Source of the DNA: DASVSL01 sp036388095
GTDB taxonomy: Bacteria > Patescibacteriota > Saccharimonadia > Saccharimonadales > Saccharimonadaceae
Assembly: GCA_036388095.1 (NCBI GenBank)
Contig: DASVSL010000074.1
Location: 1 to 21,037, forward strand
DNA length: 21,037 nt
Direction: 5' to 3'
Shown here one piece after another: positions 6,847 through 13,598 of the stretch. A program made the position numbers and the translations under genes. The first letter of the stretch is position 1; every line of letters starts with the position of its first letter. The notes beneath the pieces are model-generated. The model ran no database searches, was not told the origin of the DNA, and saw nothing but the letters and a program-made list of their open reading frames with translations.

Positions 6847-7323
6847 ATGCGCATTATCGGGATCGATCCTGGCACAGGTATTTTAGGCTTCGGTGTCGTT
6901 GAGACGGCCGGTGGAAAATTGCGGATGATTGAAGCCGGGGTTATTAGGACGCCACCGCATACCCCGCTCGACGAACGCCTCGAAGAGATTTTTGACAGCT
7001 TGACGGCTATTATCAAGGCGACAAAACCTGACGTAATGTCGATTGAAAAACTGTTCTTCGCCCGTAATGTCACAACTGCGATGAGCGTCAGCCATGCCCG
7101 CGGGGTTGCGATGCTCACGGGACGTAAAGCACAACTTCCGATAGCTGAATATACACCGATGCAGATTAAGCAGACGCTGACGGGCTATGGTAAAGCCGAC
7201 AAAGCTCAGGTGCAGGAAATGGTCCGGCTGCAGCTGGGGCTCAAAGAAGTACCAAAACCGGACGACTGCGCCGATGCGCTGGCCGCGGCGATTACGCATC
7301 GTATGATGACGCGGGGCGGCTGA
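6847..7323 (+). CDS. ruvC: RuvC Holliday junction resolvase
   Basis: RuvC makes paired cuts in the four-way junctions that recombination and fork repair leave behind, working with RuvAB. The protein has 158 residues, within the usual family range. The four acidic catalytic residues are all present: D7 in IGIDPGTG, E67 in SIEKLFF, and D140 and D143 in DDCADALA, followed by the helix ending ITHRMM. It starts at ATG 6847, set by the GIDPG motif near the N-terminus and by the -10 box at 6835-6840. It is the first of the ruv genes, with ruvA and ruvB downstream on the same strand. A 27-residue peptide gene with its own -10 box separates ruvC from ruvA. Confidence 0.97.
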   Translation: MRIIGIDPGTGILGFGVVETAGGKLRMIEAGVIRTPPHTPLDERLEEIFDSLTAIIKATKPDVMSIEKLFFARNVTTAMSVSHARGVAMLTGRKAQLPIAEYTPMQIKQTLTGYGKADKAQVQEMVRLQLGLKEVPKPDDCADALAAAITHRMMTRGG

Positions 7324-7344
7324 AATCGGTTGTGGAAAAGATGG

Positions 7345-7350
7345 TACACT
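7345..7350 (+). promoter_or_regulatory. -10 box (TACACT), leaderless small peptide gene
   Basis: TACACT ends 6 nt before the ATG at 7357. The -35 region is not convincing. Confidence 0.5.
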
Positions 7351-7356
7351 AGCACT

Positions 7357-7440
7357 ATGAGTAGTTTAGGCATTATCGCCCTTATTTTTCTCGTCGGTAT
7401 CGCGACGGTGGTTCGCGGCATTACGTGGCGTAAAGGGTAG
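7357..7440 (+). CDS. 27-residue single-span membrane peptide upstream of ruvA
   Basis: The frame encodes a short peptide, opening MSSLGIIALIFLVGIATVV and ending with a basic tail that includes RGITWRKG, so it looks like one membrane span with the positive end inside. Its ATG follows a TACACT hexamer by 6 nt, matching the other leaderless starts in this window. Its stop is 6 nt before the GTG of ruvA, which has only a partial AAAGGG-like ribosome site lying in the last codons of this ORF. It could be a real microprotein, a leader that feeds ribosomes to ruvA, or both. No family was recognised. Confidence 0.5.
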   Translation: MSSLGIIALIFLVGIATVVRGITWRKG

Positions 7441-7446
7441 TCACAC

Positions 7447-8022
7447 GTGATTGCCCACGTCCACGGCACGGTGGTCGAAAAGGTCGCCGGCAGCATCATC
7501 GTCGATGTCAACGGGGTGGGATACGAAGTTCAGGTTAGTCTGGGCGACTTTGACGCTGCCCTGTTGAACGCAACGACGAAATACTACACCTTTCATCATG
7601 TGCGCGAACAAGCCGAAGAGCTCTTCGGTTTTACGAGCCTGGCCGCCAAGAAATTATTCGAGCTGCTCATCACCGTGCAGGGAATTGGCCCGAAAGCTGC
7701 TCTGGCCATTTTAAGCCTCGGCCCGGCCGAGCAGGTCCGCAATATGATCGCCAATGGCGATACGGTTGGCATCACTAAGGCGAGCGGTGTTGGCAAAAAG
7801 TCAGCCGAACGGGTCATCGTGGATCTGAGCGACAAAGTCGGCCTGCCGACGCACTACGGCACGACACTGCCAATCCAGTCCGAAATGCCGATGAACGACG
7901 AAGCCCTCGAAGCCCTGATGGCGCTTGGGTACACGCTGGCCGACGCCAGCAAGGCGCTCGAAGGCATTGATACATCGCTGCCAACCAGCAAGCGCATCCA
8001 AGAGGCATTGAAATCATCGTGA
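7447..8022 (+). CDS. ruvA: RuvA Holliday junction DNA-binding subunit
   Basis: RuvA binds four-way junctions as a tetramer and loads the RuvB motors. The 191-residue protein has the N-terminal OB-fold (MIAHVHGTVVEKV, then VNGVGYEVQV) and two helix-hairpin-helix motifs at about 73-90 (QGIGPKAALAIL) and 108-126 (SGVGKKSAERVIVDL). A flexible linker leads to the small C-terminal RuvB-binding domain (about 150-190, with EALMALGYTLADASKAL). It starts with GTG at 7447, the only start that gives the normal RuvA N-terminus. It lies 6 nt after the small membrane peptide and 48 nt before ruvB, so translation coupled to the peptide is plausible. Confidence 0.97.
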   Translation: MIAHVHGTVVEKVAGSIIVDVNGVGYEVQVSLGDFDAALLNATTKYYTFHHVREQAEELFGFTSLAAKKLFELLITVQGIGPKAALAILSLGPAEQVRNMIANGDTVGITKASGVGKKSAERVIVDLSDKVGLPTHYGTTLPIQSEMPMNDEALEALMALGYTLADASKALEGIDTSLPTSKRIQEALKSS

Positions 8023-8058
8023 AACCATTGACGAACACTTCAATCAGCGCAGTAAGAC

Positions 8059-8064
8059 AAAGGA
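8059..8064 (+). promoter_or_regulatory. Ribosome binding site of ruvB (AAAGGA)
   Basis: AAAGGA lies 6 nt before the ATG at 8071. It shows that Shine-Dalgarno initiation is used for internal operon genes here, unlike the leaderless heads. Confidence 0.6.
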
Positions 8065-8070
8065 ACGATT

Positions 8071-9087
8071 ATGACGATTGAGCGCATCGTCGATACGGCG
8101 GTCCACGTCGATGATAACGACGAACAAATCGTTGAGGTTACCTTGCGGCCGCAACGGTTCGATGAGTACGTTGGCCAAGAACGCCTGAAAAAGAACCTGA
8201 AGTTGGCAATCGACGCCGCCAAAAAACGGAGTGAACCGCTCGATCATATTCTGCTCTACGGTCCGCCTGGCCTTGGCAAGACGACCATGGCAACCGTCAT
8301 CGCCAACGAAATGGGCGCCAGTTTGCGTGTCACGTCCGGTCCAGCGATTGAGCGAGCCGGTGATCTGGCGAGCATTCTGACCAACCTTGCCGACGGCGAC
8401 ATTCTGTTTATCGACGAGATCCACCGTCTGAACCGGGCGGTCGAAGAAGTACTTTACAGCGCGATGGAAGATTACAAACTCGATATTGTCATCGGCAAAG
8501 GTCCGGCGGCTCGTTCGATCCGGCTGGACCTGCCCAAATTCACGGTCATTGGGGCGACGACGCGGACTGGCAGTCTGGCGGCACCGCTACGCGACCGTTT
8601 TGGCCACCTCTACCGACTCGAATTTTATACGCCAGATGAAATTGGCCAAGTTATCGCTCGGGCGGCGTCGATTCTCGGCACGCAGCTGGAGGCTGAGTCA
8701 GCGGCGAACCTGAGCACGCGCGCTCGGCTGACGCCACGTATTGCCAATCGCCTGCTTAAGCGGGTTCGCGACTACGCCGATGTTAATGGCGATGGCATTA
8801 TTGATACCGTCATTACCACTAAAGCGCTTGAATTACTTGAGATTGATGAACTCGGCCTTGACCCGGCTGATCGAAATTTGTTGCAAAAAATTATTGATAG
8901 CCATGGTGATCGGCCGATTGGGCTCAATACAATTGCCGCCCTAACCGGCGATGAAACGTCGACCATCGAAGACTTTTATGAACCGTATTTGCTCCAGATC
9001 GGCTTTTTAGAGCGCACCCCACGCGGTCGACAGGTAACGGCCAAAGCCTTTCGTCACCTGGGACGCGATTACCAGCCATCAGCCTGA
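8071..9087 (+). CDS. ruvB: RuvB branch-migration ATPase
   Basis: RuvB is the hexameric AAA+ motor that pumps DNA through RuvA-bound Holliday junctions. The 338-residue protein has the family length. Visible are the Walker A loop GPPGLGKTT (64-72), Walker B ILFIDEIH (111-118), sensor 1 GATTRTG (161-167) and the arginine finger in APLRDRFG (R174). The C-terminal winged-helix domain ends with the usual TPRGR and AFRHLG motifs. ATG 8071 has a good ribosome site 6 nt upstream. The gene closes the ruv group. The next gene downstream has its own full promoter starting 4 nt before the ruvB stop. Confidence 0.97.
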   Translation: MTIERIVDTAVHVDDNDEQIVEVTLRPQRFDEYVGQERLKKNLKLAIDAAKKRSEPLDHILLYGPPGLGKTTMATVIANEMGASLRVTSGPAIERAGDLASILTNLADGDILFIDEIHRLNRAVEEVLYSAMEDYKLDIVIGKGPAARSIRLDLPKFTVIGATTRTGSLAAPLRDRFGHLYRLEFYTPDEIGQVIARAASILGTQLEAESAANLSTRARLTPRIANRLLKRVRDYADVNGDGIIDTVITTKALELLEIDELGLDPADRNLLQKIIDSHGDRPIGLNTIAALTGDETSTIEDFYEPYLLQIGFLERTPRGRQVTAKAFRHLGRDYQPSA

Positions 9088-9112
9088 CAATGCTGGGTAA
9101 AAAGACTATACT
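9084..9112 (+). promoter_or_regulatory. Promoter of the PH-domain gene, leaderless
   Basis: CTGACA (9084-9089), a 17-nt spacer and TATACT (9107-9112), then 6 nt to the ATG at 9119. The -35 element overlaps the ruvB stop codon. Confidence 0.75.
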
Positions 9113-9118
9113 TTGGCT

Positions 9119-9904
9119 ATGAACAAGGATGCCTCGCCAAAGCCTGTCGCCTATACGCCGGAAGGCCAGCCTTTGTATGCCCATCCACCCGCACCGATAA
9201 CTGTTGAGCCAATGAACCCCGAGCAAGCCCAACAGGCCGCCGCCGAGGGCGGTACCCAGCCGCAAGTGGTCTATATGACACGAGCGGTTGATCCGCACGA
9301 ACCGCACATCTCACCGGAAGTGCGGGCCAAACACGACCAGTCGATGAAACAGTATGGCTATCTGAACCTGAGTGACGGCGAGTATGTCATCAGTGCGATC
9401 CGGCGGCACCCGATCGGCCTGCTCTCGATTTGGGCCGTCGTTATCATCGGCATGCTAGCGGTACTGCTTGGTCTGCCACTGCTACTGTTCGGAGCCGGAC
9501 TCTTGGAGCAAACTGCTTTGTCCGGCCAGGCTATGACCAGTGGTGCGGTCGTCCTGTTACTGACGGCGGTCTTATTCCTGCTCGGTGGCGTCGTTGCCAC
9601 GGTCGTCTATAACGCCAACCGTTTCTACCTGACGAATGAGAGTGTTATTCAGCACATCCAGACGAGCCTGTTTACCAAAAAAGACCAAACCATCAGCCTG
9701 GCTAATATCGAAGATGCAAGTTTTCGACAGCAGGGGATCTTACAGACTATCTTGAACTACGGTGCGATCCGACTCAGCACCGAAGGCGAAGAAACGACCT
9801 ACCGTTTTAACTTTGTGGCCAACCCCAAGCGCGAGGTTGATCGGCTGAATAACGCCGTCGAAGCCTTCAAGAATTTCCGTCCCGTCGACAGTGATAATAA
9901 CTAA
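9119..9904 (+). CDS. Bacterial PH-domain membrane protein (bPH2/YdbS-like)
   Basis: The 261-residue protein has a proline- and glutamine-rich cytoplasmic N-terminus (1-60). A short conserved stretch with LSDGEYVISAIRRHP (85-98) leads into two membrane spans at about 99-128 and 143-165. The C-terminal bPH2 domain begins at NRFYLTNESVI (167-177), followed by KKDQTISLANIEDASF and GAIRLSTEGEE. Such proteins are common membrane components of unknown role; PH-like domains can bind lipids or proteins, but no ligand can be named. ATG 9119 is chosen over an in-frame TTG at 9113 because the -10 box ends at 9112. Its TAA stop overlaps the stop of the convergent pseudopilin gene. Confidence 0.8.
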   Translation: MNKDASPKPVAYTPEGQPLYAHPPAPITVEPMNPEQAQQAAAEGGTQPQVVYMTRAVDPHEPHISPEVRAKHDQSMKQYGYLNLSDGEYVISAIRRHPIGLLSIWAVVIIGMLAVLLGLPLLLFGAGLLEQTALSGQAMTSGAVVLLLTAVLFLLGGVVATVVYNANRFYLTNESVIQHIQTSLFTKKDQTISLANIEDASFRQQGILQTILNYGAIRLSTEGEETTYRFNFVANPKREVDRLNNAVEAFKNFRPVDSDNN

Positions 9905-10299
9905 AAGCTGGCTTTAACGTAATCGCTTTCGCGTTCTAAGCGAGCGGTCAGGACATACCCGCTACAGACATCACCGCCGTTGCAGCCGGTCGGCTCATAG
10001 TTATAGTCGGATGCTGCTTCATCTAAAAGGTTGCCTTTCGGGTCGCGTAACAGCCGTTCGTCGATGGCACCGAGTACGTCTGCCTTGAGGGTCCGCGGAT
10101 AGCCGCCAGCTTTCGCTCGGACGATTTCTTGTAAATTGGCGTGGACGGCGTTGACGGCGACTTTTCTGGTTTGGTCGCGGTGAGTCGCGGTGAGTGATTG
10201 CTGAAGGTCGTAACCAATAGTGACAGCGATGGCGAGGACGACAATGAGCATCAGAAGCTCGACGGCACTAAAGCCTAGATGGGTGATCGGTGCTTTCAT
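9901..10299 (-). CDS. Orphan type IV pilin-like protein
   Basis: The 132-residue product has a type IV prepilin N-terminus, with cleavage expected at G9/F10 (HLGFSAVELL) and glutamate at mature position +5 (E14). A hydrophobic helix reaches about residue 29, and the C-terminal domain is short with one cysteine pair (CNGGDVC). It should be processed by a prepilin peptidase and inserted in or near the pilus base as a minor pilin or pseudopilin. It stands away from both pilus operons, convergent with the PH-domain gene (stop codons share bases 9901-9904) and divergent from recA. Its ATG follows TATAGT by 8 nt, so it too may be leaderless. A role in DNA uptake is plausible from its place beside recA, but is inference. 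Confidence 0.75.
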   Translation of the reverse strand: MKAPITHLGFSAVELLMLIVVLAIAVTIGYDLQQSLTATHRDQTRKVAVNAVHANLQEIVRAKAGGYPRTLKADVLGAIDERLLRDPKGNLLDEAASDYNYEPTGCNGGDVCSGYVLTARLERESDYVKASF

Positions 10300-10307
10300 T
10301 GCTACTC

Positions 10308-10313
10308 ACTATA
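10308..10313 (-). promoter_or_regulatory. -10 box (TATAGT) of the orphan pilin-like gene
   Basis: On the minus strand TATAGT ends 8 nt before the ATG at 10299. It lies 12 nt from the oppositely directed recA -10 box, so the two promoters overlap. Confidence 0.45.
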
Positions 10314-10325
10314 GCAAGAAACGCG

Positions 10326-10331
10326 TATACT
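10326..10331 (+). promoter_or_regulatory. -10 box (TATACT) of recA
   Basis: TATACT ends 28 nt before the recA ATG, giving a short 5' UTR that contains a strong ribosome site. No good -35 element and no convincing LexA-type box are seen in the 60-nt gap. Confidence 0.5.
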
Positions 10332-10346
10332 AGTTACTACCGTAAC

Positions 10347-10351
10347 GGAGG
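10347..10351 (+). promoter_or_regulatory. Ribosome binding site of recA (GGAGG)
   Basis: GGAGG lies 8 nt before the ATG at 10360. It is one of the strongest Shine-Dalgarno sequences here, and it is on a single-gene head, unlike the leaderless genes. Confidence 0.75.
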
Positions 10352-10359
10352 GACTGAAG

Positions 10360-11430
10360 ATGGCGAAAAAAGCTGAAAAAACGGCCGTGGCAACTGAAAA
10401 ACCAGACCAAGAAGGTAAATTGAAGGCCCTGGGCCTCGCAATGGACCAGATCACCAAGCAATTTGGTGACGGCAGCATTATGAAACTAGGCGAAGCCCAC
10501 CGGGTTGACGTCGAACTAATTCCGTCCGGTGCGCTCAGCCTCGACCTAGCGCTCGGCGGCGGTTATCCGAAAGGCCGTATTATTGAGATTTACGGTCCGG
10601 AAAGCTCTGGTAAGACGACCCTGACCTTGCACGCAATCGCGCAAATTCAAAAACAGGGCGGCACAGCTGCCTTTATCGACGCGGAGCACGCTCTTGACCC
10701 GGCCTATGCCAAGAAACTAGGTGTCGATACGACAAACCTACTTGTCTCACAGCCCGACAACGGCGAGCAAGCGCTTGAAATCGCTGAGACGCTCGTTCGC
10801 AGCAATGCAGTCGATCTGGTAGTTGTCGACTCGGTCGCCGCCTTAGTACCCCAGGCAGAGATTGACGGCGAGATGGGCGACAGTCACATGGGCTTGCAGG
10901 CGCGCTTGATGAGCCAGGCGCTGCGTAAGCTGACTGGTATTATCAATAAGTCAAATACGACCGTTATCTTCATCAACCAGATTCGTATGAAGATCGGCGT
11001 CATGTTCGGTAACCCCGAGACCACGACCGGTGGTAACGCGCTGAAGTTCTACGCTAGCCTACGGCTTGATATCCGCCGCATCGGCCAAATCAAGTCTGGT
11101 GAAGAGATCGTCGGTAACCGCACAAAGGTGAAAGTTGTTAAGAATAAGGTCGCGCCGCCCTTTCGAACGGCTGAATTCGATATTATGTACAACGAAGGCA
11201 TCTCACGAACTGGTGACGTATTGGACCTGGCAGTGCTCCATGAAATCGTCGGTAAAGCCGGGGCCTGGTTTGACTACAAAGACGGCAAAATCGGGCAGGG
11301 CCGTGAGGCGACCAAGACCTACCTCAAAGAAAACAGCGCGGTGCTCGATGAGATCGAGGCGGCGGTCCGGGCCAAGGTCAACAGCGACAATGCCGACCCT
11401 GAAGCGATCGACGCAGCACCGGCCGAATAA
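10360..11430 (+). CDS. recA: RecA recombinase
   Basis: RecA forms filaments on single-stranded DNA and carries out strand exchange; in competent cells it also integrates imported DNA. The 356-residue protein is near-canonical. It has a lysine-rich N-terminal tail and GPESSGKTT Walker A (79-87). FIDAEHALDP carries the catalytic glutamate E109. Walker B is VVVDSVAAL (154-162). Loop 2 with NQIRMKIGVMFGNPETTTGG spans about 206-225, and an acidic tail ends EAIDAAPAE. The start is fixed by GGAGG 8 nt before ATG 10360. recX lies 61 nt downstream, the common recA-recX pairing. No intein or frameshift is present. Confidence 0.98.
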   Translation: MAKKAEKTAVATEKPDQEGKLKALGLAMDQITKQFGDGSIMKLGEAHRVDVELIPSGALSLDLALGGGYPKGRIIEIYGPESSGKTTLTLHAIAQIQKQGGTAAFIDAEHALDPAYAKKLGVDTTNLLVSQPDNGEQALEIAETLVRSNAVDLVVVDSVAALVPQAEIDGEMGDSHMGLQARLMSQALRKLTGIINKSNTTVIFINQIRMKIGVMFGNPETTTGGNALKFYASLRLDIRRIGQIKSGEEIVGNRTKVKVVKNKVAPPFRTAEFDIMYNEGISRTGDVLDLAVLHEIVGKAGAWFDYKDGKIGQGREATKTYLKENSAVLDEIEAAVRAKVNSDNADPEAIDAAPAE

Positions 11431-11491
11431 AGACGCTGAAACATTGGTGATAGAGCCTGGTGCAGTAACGCAAGCTCATCGTGGTAGAAGC

Positions 11492-12142
11492 ATGACTATC
11501 ACCGATATAACCATTCAAGCCCGCAACCTCGACCGAGTAAATGTCAGCGTCGACGGCAAGTATCGTTTTTCGCTTGCTATTAGTCAGGTCACTGATCTTG
11601 GGGTCAAGGTCGGCAAAGACTACACCGAAACTGAACTCGACGCGTTGCTGGATGAAAGTGCCTTCGGCAAGCTTTACGCTAGGGCATTAGAGTACAGCTT
11701 TAGTCGTCCGCACAGCGCCAAAGAAATGCGCGATTATTTGTGGCGTAAAACGCGCGAAACCATGTATAAATCACGCACCGGTGAACTGAAGCGTCGTGAA
11801 GGTGCTAGTCAGGCGAATGCCGAAAGAACATTCAACCGATTAGTTGAACGAGGCTATGTGAACGATGAAACCTTCGCTAAATGGTGGGTTGAGAGCCGCA
11901 ACCTACGTAAAGGCACCAGTCAGCGCAAACTGGCGGCCGAACTGCAGGCCAAAGGTATCGACCGCACCATCATCGAGACGACGTTAGCGGCCACCGAGCG
12001 TGATGAGTCGGACGAGCTACAGAAAGTACTGGCCAAAAAGCGCCATCGCTACGATGACGAGCAAAAGTTGAAGGCGTACCTCCTACGCCAAGGCTTTGCC
12101 TACGACGAAATTCAACGAGCGTTACGGTCGGACGACGAATAG
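11492..12142 (+). CDS. recX: RecX regulatory protein
   Basis: RecX proteins bind RecA filaments and restrain RecA activity. The 216-residue product fits by position directly after recA and by its helical repeats: ARALEYSFSRPHSAKEMRDYLWRK (64-86, in part), RLVERGYVNDETFAKWWVESR (116-136, in part), GTSQRKLAAELQAKGI (141-156) and LLRQGFAYDEIQRAL (197-211). An N-terminal beta-rich part with VDGKYRFSLAISQV precedes them. ATG 11492 is the likely start; an in-frame TTG at 11444 would add 16 residues but has no ribosome site either. No -10 box is placed for leaderless initiation, so recX is probably read from the recA transcript. The last 31 nt overlap the convergent PRC-barrel gene. Confidence 0.9.
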   Translation: MTITDITIQARNLDRVNVSVDGKYRFSLAISQVTDLGVKVGKDYTETELDALLDESAFGKLYARALEYSFSRPHSAKEMRDYLWRKTRETMYKSRTGELKRREGASQANAERTFNRLVERGYVNDETFAKWWVESRNLRKGTSQRKLAAELQAKGIDRTIIETTLAATERDESDELQKVLAKKRHRYDDEQKLKAYLLRQGFAYDEIQRALRSDDE

Positions 12143-12708
12143 TGATCGGGTTGCGCACCCTGCCGAAGTGGGTTGACGAACGGTCGCGAGGCCGTATCGA
12201 CCGCTTGGGCGGCTTTGTCACGTATGGTTGGTGATTGGACGACGACGACTTCGTTGTTGACGGAGACGATTTGGGTGCGGTGAATTGTACTGCTCATGGT
12301 GCTAAAACTCTTGAGGAGTGATCGTTCGGTGTAGAGCTGCATGAGCCGGTAGCTATCGGTTTCAATGCTGTAGCCCGTGACGCGTCCGAGTTTACGGCCC
12401 TGCTCGTCAACAACCTTCAGGCCAACCGGTTCGAAGCCAAAGTCCATCACCTCTTCTAGCCGGACCAGACCGTCGAGCGACACGAGACGATCGGCGCTGT
12501 CGACGATAAGGCCTAACTCACTGACTTCACGGATGTCAGCTGGGTGCAGCACGCTTGGGCGGACGTCAAGGTTCGGCCCATCAACCATGAAAGCCGTGAT
12601 GCATAGCTGGCGCGGGTCGATGATTGGCGTGGTTGTTCGCGCCAACTCGGTTCCCGTCTGCAAACTCATCACCGCTGTGCCAATAAAATTTTGAATCGAA
12701 ACTAACAT
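12112..12708 (-). CDS. PRC-barrel domain protein
   Basis: The 198-residue protein carries two PRC-barrel-like beta units: about 7-75 (IGTAVMSLQTGTELARTTTP, ending DSADRLV) and about 92-160 (FEPVGLKVVDEQGRKLGRVTGYSIE onward). A polar tail of about 30 residues follows. PRC barrels occur in the RNA maturation factor RimM, in photosynthetic reaction centre H subunits and in many small proteins of unknown role. No RimM N-terminal domain is present, so it should not be called RimM. It lies downstream of the pilM-N-O operon with its own -10 box, and its 3' end overlaps recX by 31 nt in convergent orientation. The function is unknown. Confidence 0.75.
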   Translation of the reverse strand: MLVSIQNFIGTAVMSLQTGTELARTTTPIIDPRQLCITAFMVDGPNLDVRPSVLHPADIREVSELGLIVDSADRLVSLDGLVRLEEVMDFGFEPVGLKVVDEQGRKLGRVTGYSIETDSYRLMQLYTERSLLKSFSTMSSTIHRTQIVSVNNEVVVVQSPTIRDKAAQAVDTASRPFVNPLRQGAQPDHYSSSDRNAR

Positions 12709-12714
12709 GCTTTT

Positions 12715-12720
12715 AGTTTA
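12715..12720 (-). promoter_or_regulatory. -10 box (TAAACT), leaderless PRC-barrel gene
   Basis: On the minus strand TAAACT ends 6 nt before the ATG at 12708. It overlaps the stop codon of the preceding pilus-operon gene. Confidence 0.5.
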
Positions 12721-13023
12721 CCGCGTTTCATCGAACGGACTGATGCGACCGGATGGGAACATATCGGTCACCGTCTGTTGTTTGGCATTCAGAAGATTAA
12801 TGCGATCGATCGTCGTCTGATCAAAACGAGGTGACTGGACGGCACTCTCGCGCTCGCCGCGGTAGACCTCGTCACTGGCACGTGTAAGGGCGAGGTTGAG
12901 GCCGAGCAGTGCCCCGATAAGTGCCACCAAAAACAAGACGGCGAAAATCATCCGGTTGTGCGTGAAAAGAAAATCACTCAGTCGGTGGCCTATCGCACCA
13001 AAGCCGTTCATGCGCACGTTCAT
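12718..13023 (-). CDS. Small membrane protein, fourth gene of the pilMNO operon
   Basis: The 101-residue protein has one membrane span (about 26-47, FAVLFLVALIGALLGLNLAL) with a short cytoplasmic N-terminus and an external tail of about 50 residues ending in FPSGRISPFDETR. Its start overlaps the pilO stop as ATGA, so it is translationally coupled to pilO. In pilMNOP operons this slot is held by the lipoprotein PilP. This protein lacks a lipobox cysteine, but the GRISPF ending resembles the GRxxPF-type motifs found in PilP-like partners, so it may fill that role. No family was recognised with certainty. A second in-frame ATG four codons in is possible. Confidence 0.7.
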   Translation of the reverse strand: MNVRMNGFGAIGHRLSDFLFTHNRMIFAVLFLVALIGALLGLNLALTRASDEVYRGERESAVQSPRFDQTTIDRINLLNAKQQTVTDMFPSGRISPFDETR

Positions 13024-13598
13024 CGAACGTAGACCTCAAGGGTGACAGTCGGGGCAGTGATGACGCCTGGTGTCTTGATGTCGCTGGCGATATCTATGTG
13101 TGTCACCTGTAATTTGGTCAAGTTGCGTTCGAGCAGCTTCAAAAAGCGTAGGTACGAGCGGTAGTTGACAGGGTTTTTAAGGGTGACGGTGGTTGTCACG
13201 GTCTTGAGGCCGCTCACTGTACTTGGTTTGGCGGCAGCCGTGGCTGACGATGAGAAATCGAATCCGAGTACATCAATCCCGGCGGCTTTACCGTAGCTAG
13301 TGACATCCTGGACGATTTGGTCCTGGTATTGGTAAAAGGTCGTGTCGGCCACGATGGCGGCAGCTCGCTCGACACTGTCGCTGTTGTCGCGGAGCTTTTG
13401 GCGCAGTAGGGCAGCGTTTTCGATGCCACGTTCGTCGATCTCGGCGTCAATCTTGAGATGATCGACCTGGGTGACGTAGGCGCCCAGGTTTTGGTGGAGC
13501 ACAACCGCACTGACCCCAATTCCAATCACGAGCAAGCCCACGGCCGCGTACAGCAGCCAGTGGATGACGTTTGCTTTTGACGGTGGCTTCAGATTCAC
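13020..13598 (-). CDS. pilO: PilO-like type IV pilus assembly protein
   Basis: The 192-residue protein has a short N-terminus, one membrane span (about 12-34), a coiled-coil-like region (about 38-85), and an alpha/beta domain (about 90-190) holding YRSYLRFLKLLERNLTKL, typical of PilO. With PilN it forms the inner-membrane alignment complex of the type IV pilus machine. It starts with GTG, overlapping the pilN stop (GTGA at 13595-13598), and its own stop overlaps the next ATG. The identification rests on architecture and operon position as much as on sequence, since PilO diverges quickly. Confidence 0.8.
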   Translation of the reverse strand: MNLKPPSKANVIHWLLYAAVGLLVIGIGVSAVVLHQNLGAYVTQVDHLKIDAEIDERGIENAALLRQKLRDNSDSVERAAAIVADTTFYQYQDQIVQDVTSYGKAAGIDVLGFDFSSSATAAAKPSTVSGLKTVTTTVTLKNPVNYRSYLRFLKLLERNLTKLQVTHIDIASDIKTPGVITAPTVTLEVYVR

